Origin: Collinsella sp.
Lineage (GTDB): Bacteria > Actinomycetota > Coriobacteriia > Coriobacteriales > Coriobacteriaceae
Assembly (NCBI GenBank): GCA_018382125.1
Contig: JAGZQO010000005.1
Coordinates: 1-64,000 of the forward strand
DNA length: 64,000 nt
Direction of reading: 5' to 3'
This document shows positions 35,640-44,979 of the stretch, in pieces; within the stretch, counting starts at the first letter, position 1; every line of letters begins with the position of its first letter. The translations under genes were made by a program, and so were the position numbers. The notes below the pieces were generated by a model. That model had not been told where the DNA came from. It did not search any database and was given only the letters and a program-made list of their open reading frames with translations.

Positions 35640-38216
35640 TTACTTGACCACCAGGTTGACCAGCTTGCCAGGCACGCAGATGGCCTTGACGACCGTCTTG
35701 CCCTCAAGCCACTTGGCGACGGCGGCCTCGGCGGCAGCCTGCATATCCTCATTAGAGGCATCGCGGGCAACGTCGACACGACCGCGAACCTTACCGAGCA
35801 CCTGGACCACGATCTGCACCGTGTCCTCAACGGACTCGGCCAGGTCGAACTCGGGCCAGGCGGCGGTGTAGGCGTTGCCCTCGCAGCCGAGGGCCTCGTG
35901 CCACAGCTCGTCGGCCCAGAACGGGCAGATGGGCGCCAGGACGCTCACGATATCCTTAGCCACGCCATAGCACAGCGCCTTGTCGCGCGCGGTACCCTCG
36001 GTGGCGTTGAGGTAGGCGCTCGCCGCGTTGACGAGCTCCATGACGGCCGAGATCGCGGTGTTAAACTGGCCGCGGTCAAAGTCCTCGGTGCACTTGGCGA
36101 TGGTGCGGTGACGCTCGCGATAGAGCTTCATCGCAACCTCGTCGAGCGCGGACTTGTCGAAGGCCACGTTGGCGTCGCCGGACTGGACGAGCTGCCAAAC
36201 GATACGCCAGGCGCGCTTGATGAAGCGGTTGGCGCCCTCAACGGCCTTGGGATCCCAGTCGAAGTCCTTCTCGGGCGGGGCGATAAACAGGATCGCCAAA
36301 CGCATGGTGTCGGCGCCGTAGGGCTCGATGACCGAGCTCGGGGGCACGACATTGCCCTTGGACTTGGACATGGTGTCGCCGTTCTCGTCCTTGACCATGC
36401 CCTGGCACAGCAGGTTGGTGAAGGGCTCGTCCACGCTCAGCAGGCCCAGGTCGCGCAGTGCCTTGGTAAAGAAGCGGCTGTAGAGCAGGTGCAGAATAGC
36501 GTGCTCGATGCCGCCGATGTAGTTATCGACGGGCATCCAACGGTCGGCGGTCTCACGGGAGAAGGGCAGCTCGGTGTTGTGCGGATCGGTATAGCGCAGG
36601 TAATACCAGCTGGAGCAGGTGAAGGTGTCCATGGTATCGGTCTCGCGCTTGGCCGGGCGACCGCAGACCGGGCAGGTGGTCTCGTAGAACTCCTTGCACT
36701 CGGCGAGAGTCTCGCCGGCGCCCAGGTCCAGGTTCTCGGGCAGCGTCACCGGCAGCTGATCCTCGGGCACGGGCACGATACCGCAGTGCTCGCAGTGAAT
36801 GGCCGGGATGGGGTTGCCCCAATAGCGCTGACGGGAAATGAGCCAGTCGCGCAGACGGAACTCGACCTTGCGACGACCGCAGCCCATGGCCTCGAGGTCG
36901 GCCACGATCGCAGCCTCGCCCTCGGAGTGCTTACCGCCGCGCATGCCGGTGTACTTGCCGGACTGGACGAGCGTGCCCTCGGCAGCGTGGGCGCAATCCC
37001 AGTCGACGGTCTCGGCATGGAAGGTATCGATGGTCTCGCCGCTGGCCTCGACGGCAGCGCGATCGTCATCGTCCAGGATGATCGGTACGATCGGCAGGTC
37101 GTACTTGCGGGCGAACTCAAAATCGCGCTGGTCGCCGCAGGGAACGGCCATGACGGCGCCGGTGCCGTAGTCGGCAACGACATAATCGGCAACCCACACG
37201 GGAACCTTCTCGCCGTTGACGGGGTTCACCACGTAGCGGCCCGTAAAGGCACCGTGCTTCTCGAGGGTGCCCTGGGCACGCTCGACAGCAGAGATATGCT
37301 TGGAGTCCTCGACGATCTTAGTGACGGCCTCCTCGTACTCCGTGCCCTCGACGAGCTCGTGAAGACGGGCGTACTCAGGAGCCAGGACAAAGAAGGACAC
37401 ACCAAAGAGCGTATCGGCACGCGTGGTGAAGACGGTGATCTTACCCTCGTCGCCCTCGATGGGCTCGCCATCCTGGTCGCAAAGGGTAAAGTCAACCTCG
37501 GCGCCCTCGGAGCGACCGATCCAGTTGGCCTGCATCTGCTTGACGCGCTCGGGCCAGCCGGGGAGCTTCTCCAGGTCGTCGAGCAGCTCCTGGGAGTACT
37601 CGGTAATCTTGAAGTACCACTGCTCAAGGTCGCGCTTCTCGGGCTCGGTGCCGCAGCGCCAGCACTTGCCCTCGGTGACCTGCTCGTTGGCCAGAACGGT
37701 CTTGCAGTTAGGGCACCAGTTGACCGGGTTCTTCTTGCGGTAGACCAGGCCCTTTTCCCACAGCTTCTCAAAGATCCACTGACCCCAACGGTAGTAGTCG
37801 GGGCTGCAGGTCTTGACCATGCGATCCAGATCGTAGGAGAAGCCCATGCGCTTCATCGTGGCGAGCGCCTGGTCCATGTTCTTATACGTCCAGGCGGCAG
37901 CTTGCGTGTTGTGCTTGATGGCGGCGTTCTCGGCAGGCAGGCCAAAGGCGTCAAAGCCGATGGGGTGCAGCACGTCGTAGCCGCGCATGCGGGCCTGACG
38001 GGCCATGGCATCGCCGATGGTATAGTTGCGCGCGTGGCCCATGTGCAGGTCGCCCGACGGATACGGGAACATCTCGAGCACATACTTCTTGGGCTTGCTC
38101 TCGTCGGTGTCGACGGCAAAGAGGTTGGAGTCCTCCCAGGCCTTCATCCACTTGGACTCAATGGCCTGCGCGTCGTAGGCAGGGATCTCGTCCTTATGAT
38201 CTGTGCAATCGCACAT
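35640..38216 (-). CDS. leuS: Leucyl-tRNA synthetase
   Basis: Class I synthetase charging tRNA-Leu. The 858 residues contain HMGH in FPYPSGDLHMGHARNY (the HIGH motif), a zinc-binding insert WCPNCKTVLANEQV...CWRCGTE, the CP1 editing domain (VFTTRADTLFGVSF, the TRADT segment for hydrolysis of misacylated tRNA), and MSKSKGN (the KMSKS loop) before the anticodon domain. AAAGGAGCTGAT precedes the ATG. It is transcribed alone, behind a 119-bp palindromic leader. Confidence 0.97.
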   Translation of the reverse strand: MCDCTDHKDEIPAYDAQAIESKWMKAWEDSNLFAVDTDESKPKKYVLEMFPYPSGDLHMGHARNYTIGDAMARQARMRGYDVLHPIGFDAFGLPAENAAIKHNTQAAAWTYKNMDQALATMKRMGFSYDLDRMVKTCSPDYYRWGQWIFEKLWEKGLVYRKKNPVNWCPNCKTVLANEQVTEGKCWRCGTEPEKRDLEQWYFKITEYSQELLDDLEKLPGWPERVKQMQANWIGRSEGAEVDFTLCDQDGEPIEGDEGKITVFTTRADTLFGVSFFVLAPEYARLHELVEGTEYEEAVTKIVEDSKHISAVERAQGTLEKHGAFTGRYVVNPVNGEKVPVWVADYVVADYGTGAVMAVPCGDQRDFEFARKYDLPIVPIILDDDDRAAVEASGETIDTFHAETVDWDCAHAAEGTLVQSGKYTGMRGGKHSEGEAAIVADLEAMGCGRRKVEFRLRDWLISRQRYWGNPIPAIHCEHCGIVPVPEDQLPVTLPENLDLGAGETLAECKEFYETTCPVCGRPAKRETDTMDTFTCSSWYYLRYTDPHNTELPFSRETADRWMPVDNYIGGIEHAILHLLYSRFFTKALRDLGLLSVDEPFTNLLCQGMVKDENGDTMSKSKGNVVPPSSVIEPYGADTMRLAILFIAPPEKDFDWDPKAVEGANRFIKRAWRIVWQLVQSGDANVAFDKSALDEVAMKLYRERHRTIAKCTEDFDRGQFNTAISAVMELVNAASAYLNATEGTARDKALCYGVAKDIVSVLAPICPFWADELWHEALGCEGNAYTAAWPEFDLAESVEDTVQIVVQVLGKVRGRVDVARDASNEDMQAAAEAAVAKWLEGKTVVKAICVPGKLVNLVVK

Positions 38217-38239
38217 ATCAGCTCCTTTAATCTTAGCTG

Positions 38240-38358
38240 GGGTCGGGCGGCTTGGCTTTATTCGCTACTGCGGACAGTCCTGCGCAAGACGAAGAGCACA
38301 TTAAGTGCTCTTCTTTGCGTGCGGAACTTGTAGCGAACAAAGCCAAGCCGCCCGACCC
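38240..38358. repeat. 119-bp palindromic element upstream of leuS
   Basis: Outer 29-bp arms (38240-38268 and 38330-38358) match at 28 of 29 positions; an inner stem GAAGAGCAC/GTGCTCTTC surrounds the centre near 38299. It lies 24 bp before the leuS start, inside the expected leader. There is no T-box consensus. It may be a MITE-like insertion or an RNA hairpin that affects leuS expression. Confidence 0.8.
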
Positions 38359-38392
38359 TAAGGTTAACTTGACTGATGATAGCAAATACGAC

Positions 38393-38427
38393 AAGCGAGA
38401 TGCCTGCGACTTGCGGGCATCTCGCTT
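38393..38427 (-). terminator. Terminator of guaB
   Basis: AAGCGAGATGCC / GGCATCTCGCTT 12-bp stem around a 10-nt loop, 49 bp beyond the guaB stop. The minus-strand run-off is TTGTCGTATTTGC, a modest U-tract. Confidence 0.75.
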
Positions 38428-38475
38428 TATCTAAATAACGTGGTTGAAACTCAACCTTTATGTGAGGCTCTTACC

Positions 38476-39987
38476 TTATCGATAAGATACGGACTGCTGA
38501 GAATCCTTCACGACTACATCGTGGGCGCCGCCTTCGACGATCGAGGTCGAGCTCACCAGGGTCAGGCGTGCCTTTTCCTGAAGCTCGGGGATCGAGAGGG
38601 CACCGCAGTTGCACATCGTGGACTTGACCTTGTAGAGCGTGCCGCCCACGCCGTCTTTGAGGGAGCCGGCATAGGGAACATAGGAGTCGACGCCCTCGAC
38701 GAAGCTGAGCTTCGCGGCGCCGCCCAGGTCGTAGCGCTGCCAGTTGCGGGCACGCGCAGAGCCCTCGCCCCAGTACTCCTTCATGTACTGACCGTTCACG
38801 TTGACGCGCTCAGTCGGGCTCTCATCAAAGCGGGCGAAGTAGCGGCCCAGCATCATAAAGTCGGCGCCCATGGCAAGGGCGAGCGTCATGTGGTAGTCGT
38901 AGACGATGCCGCCGTCGGAGCACACGGGCACGTAGACGCCGGTCTCCTCGTAGTACTCGTCGCGAGCACGGCAGACATCAATCAGCGCGGTGGCCTGGCC
39001 ACGGCCGATACCCTTGGTCTCACGGGTGATGCAGATGGAGCCGCCGCCGATACCGACCTTGATGAAGTCGGCACCACAGTCGGCCAGGAAGCGGAAGCCC
39101 TCGGCGTCGACGACGTTACCGGCACCAACCTTGACGTCCTCGCCGTAGTTGGCGCGGATCCACTCGATAGTGCGCTTCTGCCACTCGCTGAAGCCCTCGG
39201 AGGAGTCGATGCACAGAACGTCGGCACCGGCCTCGATGAGCAGCGGCACGCGCTCGGCATAGTCGCGGGTGTTGATACCGGCGCCGACCATGTAGCGCTT
39301 GTCGTTATCGAGCAGCTCGTTGGGGTTGCTCTTGTGGCTATCGTAGTCCTTGCGGAAGACGATGCCCATGAGGTGATCGTTATCGTCGACGATGGGCAGG
39401 GCGTTGAGCTTGTTGTCCCAGATGACGTCGTTGGCGACCTTGAGGCTGATGTTCTTGTCGCCCACGATGAGCTGCTCACGCGGGGTCATGAACTCGGAGA
39501 CCTTCGTCTGGTGGTCATCGCGACTGGGACGATAGTCACGGCTGGTGACGATGCCCAGGAGCTTACCCTTGGGAGTGCCGTCGTCGGTAACCGGCATGGT
39601 GGAGTGACCGGTCTTCTCCTTGAGCTCGATGACCTGCTCCATGGTCATGTCGGGGGTCAGCGTGGAATCGGACTGAACGAAGCCGGCCTTGTGATCCTTG
39701 ACGGCCTTGACCATGGCGGCCTCGGACTCGGCGCTCTGGGAACCGTAAATGAAGGACAGGCCACCCTCGGTAGCGAGCGCGACACCCATGTCGACGCCCG
39801 AGACGGACTGCATGATGGCGGAAACCATGGGGATGTTCAGGGTGATTGCCGGCTTCTCACCGCGCTTAAAGCGGGTTAGCGGCGTCTTAAGAGAGACGTT
39901 GTTGGGAATGCACTGCGAGGACGAGTAACCAGGGACCAGCAGATACTCCGAAAACGTGTGGGACTCACCGGGAAAGAACGTAGCCAT
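38476..39987 (-). CDS. guaB: IMP dehydrogenase
   Basis: Oxidises IMP to XMP, the committed step of GMP synthesis. The 503 residues have the TIM barrel with an inserted pair of CBS domains (about 105-225, DMTMEQVIELKEKTGHSTMPV and FMTPREQLIVGD). The catalytic loop reads KVGIGGGSICITRETKG with the active-site Cys, and DADGG-like phosphate binding is CSDGGIVYDYHM. The flap GRGQATAL and the long C-terminal WGEGSARARNW follow. The sequence is of the GSICITRE type rather than the GSICTTR type common in E. coli and Bacillus. AAAGGAGAA precedes the ATG. Confidence 0.93.
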   Translation of the reverse strand: MATFFPGESHTFSEYLLVPGYSSSQCIPNNVSLKTPLTRFKRGEKPAITLNIPMVSAIMQSVSGVDMGVALATEGGLSFIYGSQSAESEAAMVKAVKDHKAGFVQSDSTLTPDMTMEQVIELKEKTGHSTMPVTDDGTPKGKLLGIVTSRDYRPSRDDHQTKVSEFMTPREQLIVGDKNISLKVANDVIWDNKLNALPIVDDNDHLMGIVFRKDYDSHKSNPNELLDNDKRYMVGAGINTRDYAERVPLLIEAGADVLCIDSSEGFSEWQKRTIEWIRANYGEDVKVGAGNVVDAEGFRFLADCGADFIKVGIGGGSICITRETKGIGRGQATALIDVCRARDEYYEETGVYVPVCSDGGIVYDYHMTLALAMGADFMMLGRYFARFDESPTERVNVNGQYMKEYWGEGSARARNWQRYDLGGAAKLSFVEGVDSYVPYAGSLKDGVGGTLYKVKSTMCNCGALSIPELQEKARLTLVSSTSIVEGGAHDVVVKDSQQSVSYR

Positions 39988-40171
39988 GTTTCTCCTTTTT
40001 CCATGCGACCGGTCGGCTGCAGGCCTCGTAGGACCCAGCCCAACCTTGGGCGCCCAATACTGGGGAAGTATCTTAACGCACTTTGACTGCTACAATGCAT
40101 GATTTAAGAAGAGCACACGAGGGTTTGACGCAGGCTTTGCGTTTGCCCAGCAAACACTTTAGCGGGGAGAC

Positions 40172-40525
40172 GTGGAGCGTATGGAGTACAAGACGACGGC
40201 AAAGTTGGTCATTCAAGCGTGCGACAAAGATCTGCCGGGCGTGTTTGGACACGGCTGTGTCTTGCTGCTGCAGGGTATCGCCCGCGAGCACTCGCTCAAC
40301 CGCGCCGCCAAGAGCATGGGCATGGCGTATTCCAAGGCCTGGCGCATTGTAAACGAGGCAGAAGGTCAGCTGGGCTGCAAGCTCATCGAGCGCGACGGCG
40401 CCCGCGGATCCACGCTCACGCCCGCCGGAGAGCGAGCCATAGCGGCCTACGAGGAGCTGCAGACCGACATCAACAACGTCATTGCCACCAAAGCAAACGA
40501 CCTCATCGCCAGCATCAAAGAGTAG
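40172..40525 (+). CDS. ModE/LysR-type winged-helix regulator, stand-alone DNA-binding domain
   Basis: About 117 residues with a LysR-like winged helix: GCVLLLQGIAREHSLNRAAKSMGMAYSKAW (helix-turn-helix) and LIERDGARGSTLTPAGERAI, as in the N-terminal domain of ModE. The molybdate-binding part of ModE is absent, so the effector, if any, is unknown; such short forms often regulate molybdate or tungstate transport genes, but none is adjacent. GTG 40172 has GGGGAG close by and ATG 40181 has GGAG 3 nt before it; either start is possible. Confidence 0.75.
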   Translation: MERMEYKTTAKLVIQACDKDLPGVFGHGCVLLLQGIAREHSLNRAAKSMGMAYSKAWRIVNEAEGQLGCKLIERDGARGSTLTPAGERAIAAYEELQTDINNVIATKANDLIASIKE

Positions 40526-40565
40526 CCAATTTGGGACGGGGCTTTTAGCTACCCAACCCCTTCTC

Positions 40566-40638
40566 ATAAGTTGCGGTGAAGTAGGGACTGTTTATGCGGT
40601 TAAAGCCGTAAATCAATCCCTATTTCACCGCAACTTAT
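40566..40638. repeat. Palindromic dispersed repeat, copy 2
   Basis: Starts ATAAGTTGCGGTGAAGTAG and ends CTATTTCACCGCAACTTAT, giving an 18-19 bp terminal inverted repeat shared with the element at 3381-3457. The centre contains its own small stem (TGCGGTTAAAGCCGTA). It lies in the gap between converging genes. Confidence 0.8.
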
Positions 40639-40657
40639 GGAGTCGAGGATGATTTAG

Positions 40658-41668
40658 CTAGTTGCGGAGGGCGTTATCTAGGGCGGACGCTACGACCAGG
40701 GGGTTGTCGGTGCCGGCGAAGAGGCGGATGGTGCTCCCCTGCTTGCCGCGCGTGGCCGAGAGGCGCGTCGTTGCGCCGCCGGCAGGCGATGTGCGAAACT
40801 CCCCCGGCAAAGCGTCGAACAGCTCTCCCGCGCTACGCTCGATAAGGTCAAATTCAACTGCCGGGCCAAAACCATGCTCGAGGATTCCCGTTGCAACCGC
40901 ATGGTCGGGATGAGAGCTCAGCCCGGGATAGCGCACGTTGCGCACCATCTCGTTGGCGGCCAGATACTCGGCCAGCGCACGTGCGCGGTCAAAGTGAGCC
41001 TGCATGCGAGCGTCGAGCGAGTCGAACCCGCGCTCCAGCACAGCGGCCTCGTCAGCAGGCAAATCAAGCTTGGCCAAGCCACAGCCCTCAAGCAGGGCAT
41101 GCGCGCACTCGGCAGCAGCATCCACATGATGGCGTTTGAGCTGCGACCGCGCCACCGAAGCGGCAACGAGTTTGCACGGAGCCTTGCCGGCGCACACGCG
41201 ATCGAGCGCCTCAAGCGACAGCGCAGCACCCAGCCGCAGCGGATCGCAGCCAAAAGCCGACGCCACGATGTTGTCCACAACCAGCAGCGCGTGGGCCTCA
41301 CGAGCAGCGCGGCCCAGAGCGCGCAGATCGGGCACACGCAGACCAAAGCCACCGATTGAGTTAACAAACCACCACAGGTGCGACCCCTCGGCATCAAACG
41401 AAGCATCAAAGCCCTCGGACGCGGCAGCAAACGCATCGGCGGACCCCGAGCCCACCAGCGCGACATCGCAGCCATCAAAGCCGCGCGCAAACGCATCGAC
41501 AAAGTCGTCCGCAAAGGCCACCAGGCGGTCACCGGGACGCACAATACCCAGCAGCGACAGAGCCGCCGGCACATGCGGGGCCGCAACAAGACGCGCCTCA
41601 CGCGCGCCGGTCCTTACAGCCCAGGCCTCTTCTAGCTGCTGTACATCCACAAGGCATCGCCCCTTCAT
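40658..41668 (-). CDS. Cys/Met-metabolism type PLP-dependent protein, divergent
   Basis: The 336-residue protein follows the trans-sulfuration (cystathionine gamma-synthase/lyase) fold: LLVVDNIVASAFGCDPLRLGA is the Asp-Asn cofactor strand, and the C-terminus has NVRYPGLSSHPDHAVA and the substrate Arg region. The family's SxTK(Y)xxGH lysine motif is not recognisable; where it should be, the sequence reads DRVCAGKAPCKLVAASV, so the Schiff-base lysine may be in AGKAP or be lost. It is also shorter than the usual ~380-400 residues. It may have a changed activity or be decaying. Start uncertain (41668 or GTG 41650). Confidence 0.6.
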   Translation of the reverse strand: MKGRCLVDVQQLEEAWAVRTGAREARLVAAPHVPAALSLLGIVRPGDRLVAFADDFVDAFARGFDGCDVALVGSGSADAFAAASEGFDASFDAEGSHLWWFVNSIGGFGLRVPDLRALGRAAREAHALLVVDNIVASAFGCDPLRLGAALSLEALDRVCAGKAPCKLVAASVARSQLKRHHVDAAAECAHALLEGCGLAKLDLPADEAAVLERGFDSLDARMQAHFDRARALAEYLAANEMVRNVRYPGLSSHPDHAVATGILEHGFGPAVEFDLIERSAGELFDALPGEFRTSPAGGATTRLSATRGKQGSTIRLFAGTDNPLVVASALDNALRN

Positions 41669-41672
41669 AAGC

Positions 41673-41708
41673 AAAAACCCACGATGCGGGTGTTCCCCTC
41701 ATCGTGGG
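41673..41708 (-). terminator. Terminator of scrB
   Basis: CCCACGATG / CATCGTGGG 9-bp stem with a 13-nt loop, followed on the minus strand by TTTTTGC, 39 bp past the scrB stop. It overlaps the start of the next gene's leader. Confidence 0.85.
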
Positions 41709-41746
41709 CAACGGCTGCAGTATAGCGCCGATATGCGACGAAACGC

Positions 41747-43288
41747 CTAGATATTGAGCGTGTGATAGTTCACGCTCGCACCCGGAGCGTCAACGGTCAC
41801 GCCATAGGCCTCGGGATAGATGCGCGTCGAAAACACGAGCGCGCCATCGTTCACAAACACCTCGACCGACGAGACATCACCAACAATGCGCACATTACGA
41901 ACCTCGTCGATGGGCTCCCAGCGCATGGTACGACCGCAGCCGGCAGAAGCGCGACCCTCATCGGTAAATCGCATCTCAAAGCGCGAGGGCAGTTCGTCCC
42001 CAGCGGGCACAAGCGCCAGCTTTAGCTCGCCATCAACGGTCGCGGTAAACGCGCCGTCGACACCGTCAACAACAACGTCAAAGCAGGTATCGCCGGCAAC
42101 CTCCAAAGAGCCCTCCCCCACACGCACCGAGGCATAATGGAGCTCGATCTCGCGCGCCGGCTGCTGCAGCACCACGCCGCCGTCACCGGCCGTAAGCTCG
42201 CGCGGCACTGTCATGCAGTGCTGCCAGCCGCACGCCACGGTGGGCGCATTGTCATAGGTCGGCTCATCGGGCATGCCCATCCAGCCGATCAAAATGTGGC
42301 GACCATCCTCGGACGTAAACTCCTGCGGAGCATAGAAGTCAAAACCGGCGTCCCACAGGCGGAACTCGCCCAGCTCATAAGCGTCATTGCCACCGGTAAT
42401 GTCGCCCGTTACAGGCATGTAGCCAGCAGCGTATACGTTGCCGCGGTCCCAACGGCCGCCCTCAAGCCCCTGGGGAGAGAAGGACAGCCACTTCGCCGGC
42501 ACACCACCATCCGCCTCAAGCTCCAGATACCCCGGGCACTCCCACATAAAGCCAAAGCGCTCGGACGTAGAAACACGGCTCTCGAGCTCCCAGCTCAGCA
42601 TATCGGGCGAGCCATACACCAGGATCTCGCCCACATCGCGCCCGGCACCCTCGCCGTGCATCGCACAAAAACGGCTCTCGACATGCGGCCCGTCCACGCG
42701 ACGACGCGCGCCCAGCACCATGTGATTACGCCCATCATCATCGCGCCACACCTTGGGGTCACGCACGTGGCAGGTCAAATCCTCGGGATAATCCTCGGAC
42801 GCCAACACCACGCGCTTTTGGCTGAACTCCCGACCGGCAAGGCCATCAACGCTCTCGACATAAACAGTATCGGCGCGGCGGCCGGTATTGACGTAGTCGT
42901 ACGTGCCGTCCGCATCGGAAAGCTTCACGTTGCCCGTGTACAGTACGCGAATGCGACCGTCTTCGGCAAGCGCGGAGCCCGAATACACGCCATGGCAATC
43001 GAACGGCTCGTCGGGCAGCAGTGGAGCGCCCACGTAATCCCACGTCATAAGGTCGCGACTCGTCGCATGACCCCAAGCCTTAACGCCACCCTCGACATCA
43101 AACGGCGCATACTGAAAATAGGCATGGAACACGCCGCCCGCCTGGCAAAGACCGTTGGGGTCGTTGAGCCAGCCAGCCGGCGGCATAATATGGAAGCGCT
43201 GGCCATACACGCCATGACCGCACTCAGAGGCGGCGGCGTCAACAGCGGCAACCAACTTTGCAAGGTCGCGGCCAAGTGCATTAGACAT
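41747..43288 (-). CDS. scrB: Sucrose-6-phosphate hydrolase / beta-fructofuranosidase (GH32)
   Basis: Cleaves sucrose 6-phosphate delivered by the sucrose PTS. The 513 residues contain WLNDPNGL with the nucleophile Asp43, the RDPK transition-state motif (HVRDPKVW), and the acid/base Glu in FMWECPGYLELE. The C-terminal beta-sandwich domain is present. No signal peptide is seen, fitting intracellular action. It lies 106 bp downstream of scrA; a hairpin occupies the gap. Because the transporter gene is interrupted, this enzyme may lack its usual supply. Confidence 0.94.
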   Translation of the reverse strand: MSNALGRDLAKLVAAVDAAASECGHGVYGQRFHIMPPAGWLNDPNGLCQAGGVFHAYFQYAPFDVEGGVKAWGHATSRDLMTWDYVGAPLLPDEPFDCHGVYSGSALAEDGRIRVLYTGNVKLSDADGTYDYVNTGRRADTVYVESVDGLAGREFSQKRVVLASEDYPEDLTCHVRDPKVWRDDDGRNHMVLGARRRVDGPHVESRFCAMHGEGAGRDVGEILVYGSPDMLSWELESRVSTSERFGFMWECPGYLELEADGGVPAKWLSFSPQGLEGGRWDRGNVYAAGYMPVTGDITGGNDAYELGEFRLWDAGFDFYAPQEFTSEDGRHILIGWMGMPDEPTYDNAPTVACGWQHCMTVPRELTAGDGGVVLQQPAREIELHYASVRVGEGSLEVAGDTCFDVVVDGVDGAFTATVDGELKLALVPAGDELPSRFEMRFTDEGRASAGCGRTMRWEPIDEVRNVRIVGDVSSVEVFVNDGALVFSTRIYPEAYGVTVDAPGASVNYHTLNI

Positions 43289-43350
43289 ATCAAAGTCCTA
43301 ACGGATCGAAAGTTACAAGGCGCCAGAGATCGGCACCAGATACGGGAAAC

Positions 43351-43375
43351 GCCCGCGAGCATACAACCCGCGGGC
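43351..43375 (-). other. Hairpin between scrA and scrB
   Basis: GCCCGCG / CGCGGGC stem with an 11-nt loop (43351-43357 with 43369-43375), followed by GTTTCCC rather than a U-run. It may stabilise the scrB transcript or partially terminate it. Confidence 0.5.
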
Positions 43376-43394
43376 ACCCCTCAATCAAAAACTC

Positions 43395-44795
43395 TTAGGC
43401 CTGCTCGGAAGCCTTGGGCTCATCCTTGTACAGGACAAACGAGATGGCAAAGGACACGACCGCGGCGACCGCAAACATGATCGCGTACTGCACGGGCTGT
43501 GCCAGGCACAGCAGGATACCGAAGATGCCGGTAACGCCGGTGCCGGAAGCGGCAAGCGAGGTGAGAGCGCAGACCAGGGCACCGCAACCGCCGCCGATGC
43601 AGCCGGCGATGAAAGGCTTAAAGAAGCGCAGGTTCACACCAAAGATGGCCGGCTCGGTAATGCCCATGAAGGCGGACAGAGCGGAAGGAAGCGCCAGGCC
43701 CTTGATCTTGGCATCGCGGGTCTTAAAGGCAACGGCAAGTGCGGCGCCACCCTAGGCGATATTGGCAGCGCTGGCGATGGGCAGCCAATAGGTCACGCCG
43801 TACTGGGCGAGCTGGCCCAGGTCGATGGCGGTGTACATCTGGTGGATACCGGTAACGACCGTGGGGGCATAGAACAGGCCGACGATAAAGGAACCGATGC
43901 CGAAGGGCAGGGTCAGCAGGGTCTGGATCAGACCGAGGATGGCGTTCTCGGCCCAGACAAAGATGGGGCCGACGGCAACAAGAGTCACGAGCACGGTCAC
44001 GAACACCGAGACAAGCGGAGTCACAAAGAGATCGAACATCTCGGGAACGATCTTGTGCAGGCGCTTCTCGAGGAAGGCGAGAATGGCACAGGCGATGACG
44101 ATGGGGATCACATGACCCTGATAGCCGACCCACTCAAAGCTGTACACGCCGGGGATGACGTTGACCATGGTCTGCACGCCCTCGGAGGCAACCGTATAGG
44201 CGCTCTGCAGCGAGGAGTTGATGAATGCACCACCGACGACGGCGCCCAGGTACGGGTTGGCGCCAAAGGCCTTAGCCGCGGAGTAACCGATCAGGATCTG
44301 CAGAATGCCAAAGGACGTGCCCGAGACCAGGTCGGCAATCTTATAAATAAAGTTATTGGTGTCGAGCGCGATAAAGCCGTTGGAGGCCATAAAGTTGAGG
44401 GCGCTCATAATGCCCAGCAGCAGGCCCGAAGCCACGATGGCGGGGATGATGGGGACAAAGACGTCGCCGAGCACCTTAATGGCACGCATAAAGATGTTCT
44501 GCTGCTGCGCCGCTGCCTCCTTGACCTCGGCCTTGGTGGCAGCCTCGACGCCGCTGAGCGCAATGAACTCGTCGTAGACCTTGTTGACGGTGCCAGTGCC
44601 AAAAATAATCTGGAGCTGGCCCTGGGCCTCAAAGACGCCCTTGGCGCCGTCGATATTCTCGAGGGCCTCCTTGTCGACCTTGGCGTTATCGGCAATCACA
44701 AGGCGCAGACGCGTGGCGCAGTGTGCGGCCGAAACAACGTTGCCGGCGCCACCGATGTTGTCGAGCACCTCTTGGGCTGATTTGCGGTAGTCCAT
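43395..44795 (-). pseudogene. scrA: Sucrose PTS EIIBC component with in-frame amber codon
   Basis: Read through as one frame, the 466 codons match sucrose-specific EIIBC: EIIB at 1-~90 with phosphocysteine in SAAHCATRLRL (Cys26), then EIIC with about ten membrane segments (IIPAIVASGLLLGIMSALN; GVNLRFFKPFIAGCIGGG near the end). Codon 348 (43752-43754) is TAG in the sequence SAANIA-stop-GGAALAV; relatives have Gln there, so a single CAG to TAG change explains it. No frame shift or other damage is seen. ATG 44795 follows GGAGGAAAGGGAAG. As written, a 347-residue product would lack the last ~118 residues of EIIC. Confidence 0.9.
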
Positions 44796-44850
44796 GACTT
44801 CCCTTTCCTCCAACGGGCGCATCTGCACCCGGCCATCTTTGACACTTACA

Positions 44851-44894
44851 CTGTAATCGTTTTCAGTCTCATATGTCTGTAATCGTTTTCACAG
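44851..44894 (-). promoter_or_regulatory. Two tandem LacI-type operators in front of scrA
   Basis: CTGTAATCGTTTTCAG (44851-44866) and CTGTAATCGTTTTCACAG (44877-44894) are repeated sites with the TNNNATCGNTTT core typical of LacI/ScrR binding, centres about 26-27 bp apart. They fill the region 55-100 bp upstream of the scrA start. Confidence 0.8.
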
Positions 44895-44979
44895 TAGGGT
44901 GAACGGTAGAAATAAGCCGGCGAATGGTAGTTTTAGGACAAAAAACAGGGGCTCAAAGGCAGGCAGACGCGTCCAAGGC

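Noticed and set aside
35616..38333. 905-codon open frame antisense to leuS
   Set aside because: leuS is certain on the other strand; the shadow has no recognisable motif or ribosome site.
38217..38475. T-box riboswitch in front of leuS
   Set aside because: No AGGGTGGNACCGCG-like T-box sequence or specifier loop was found; the palindrome explains the structure.
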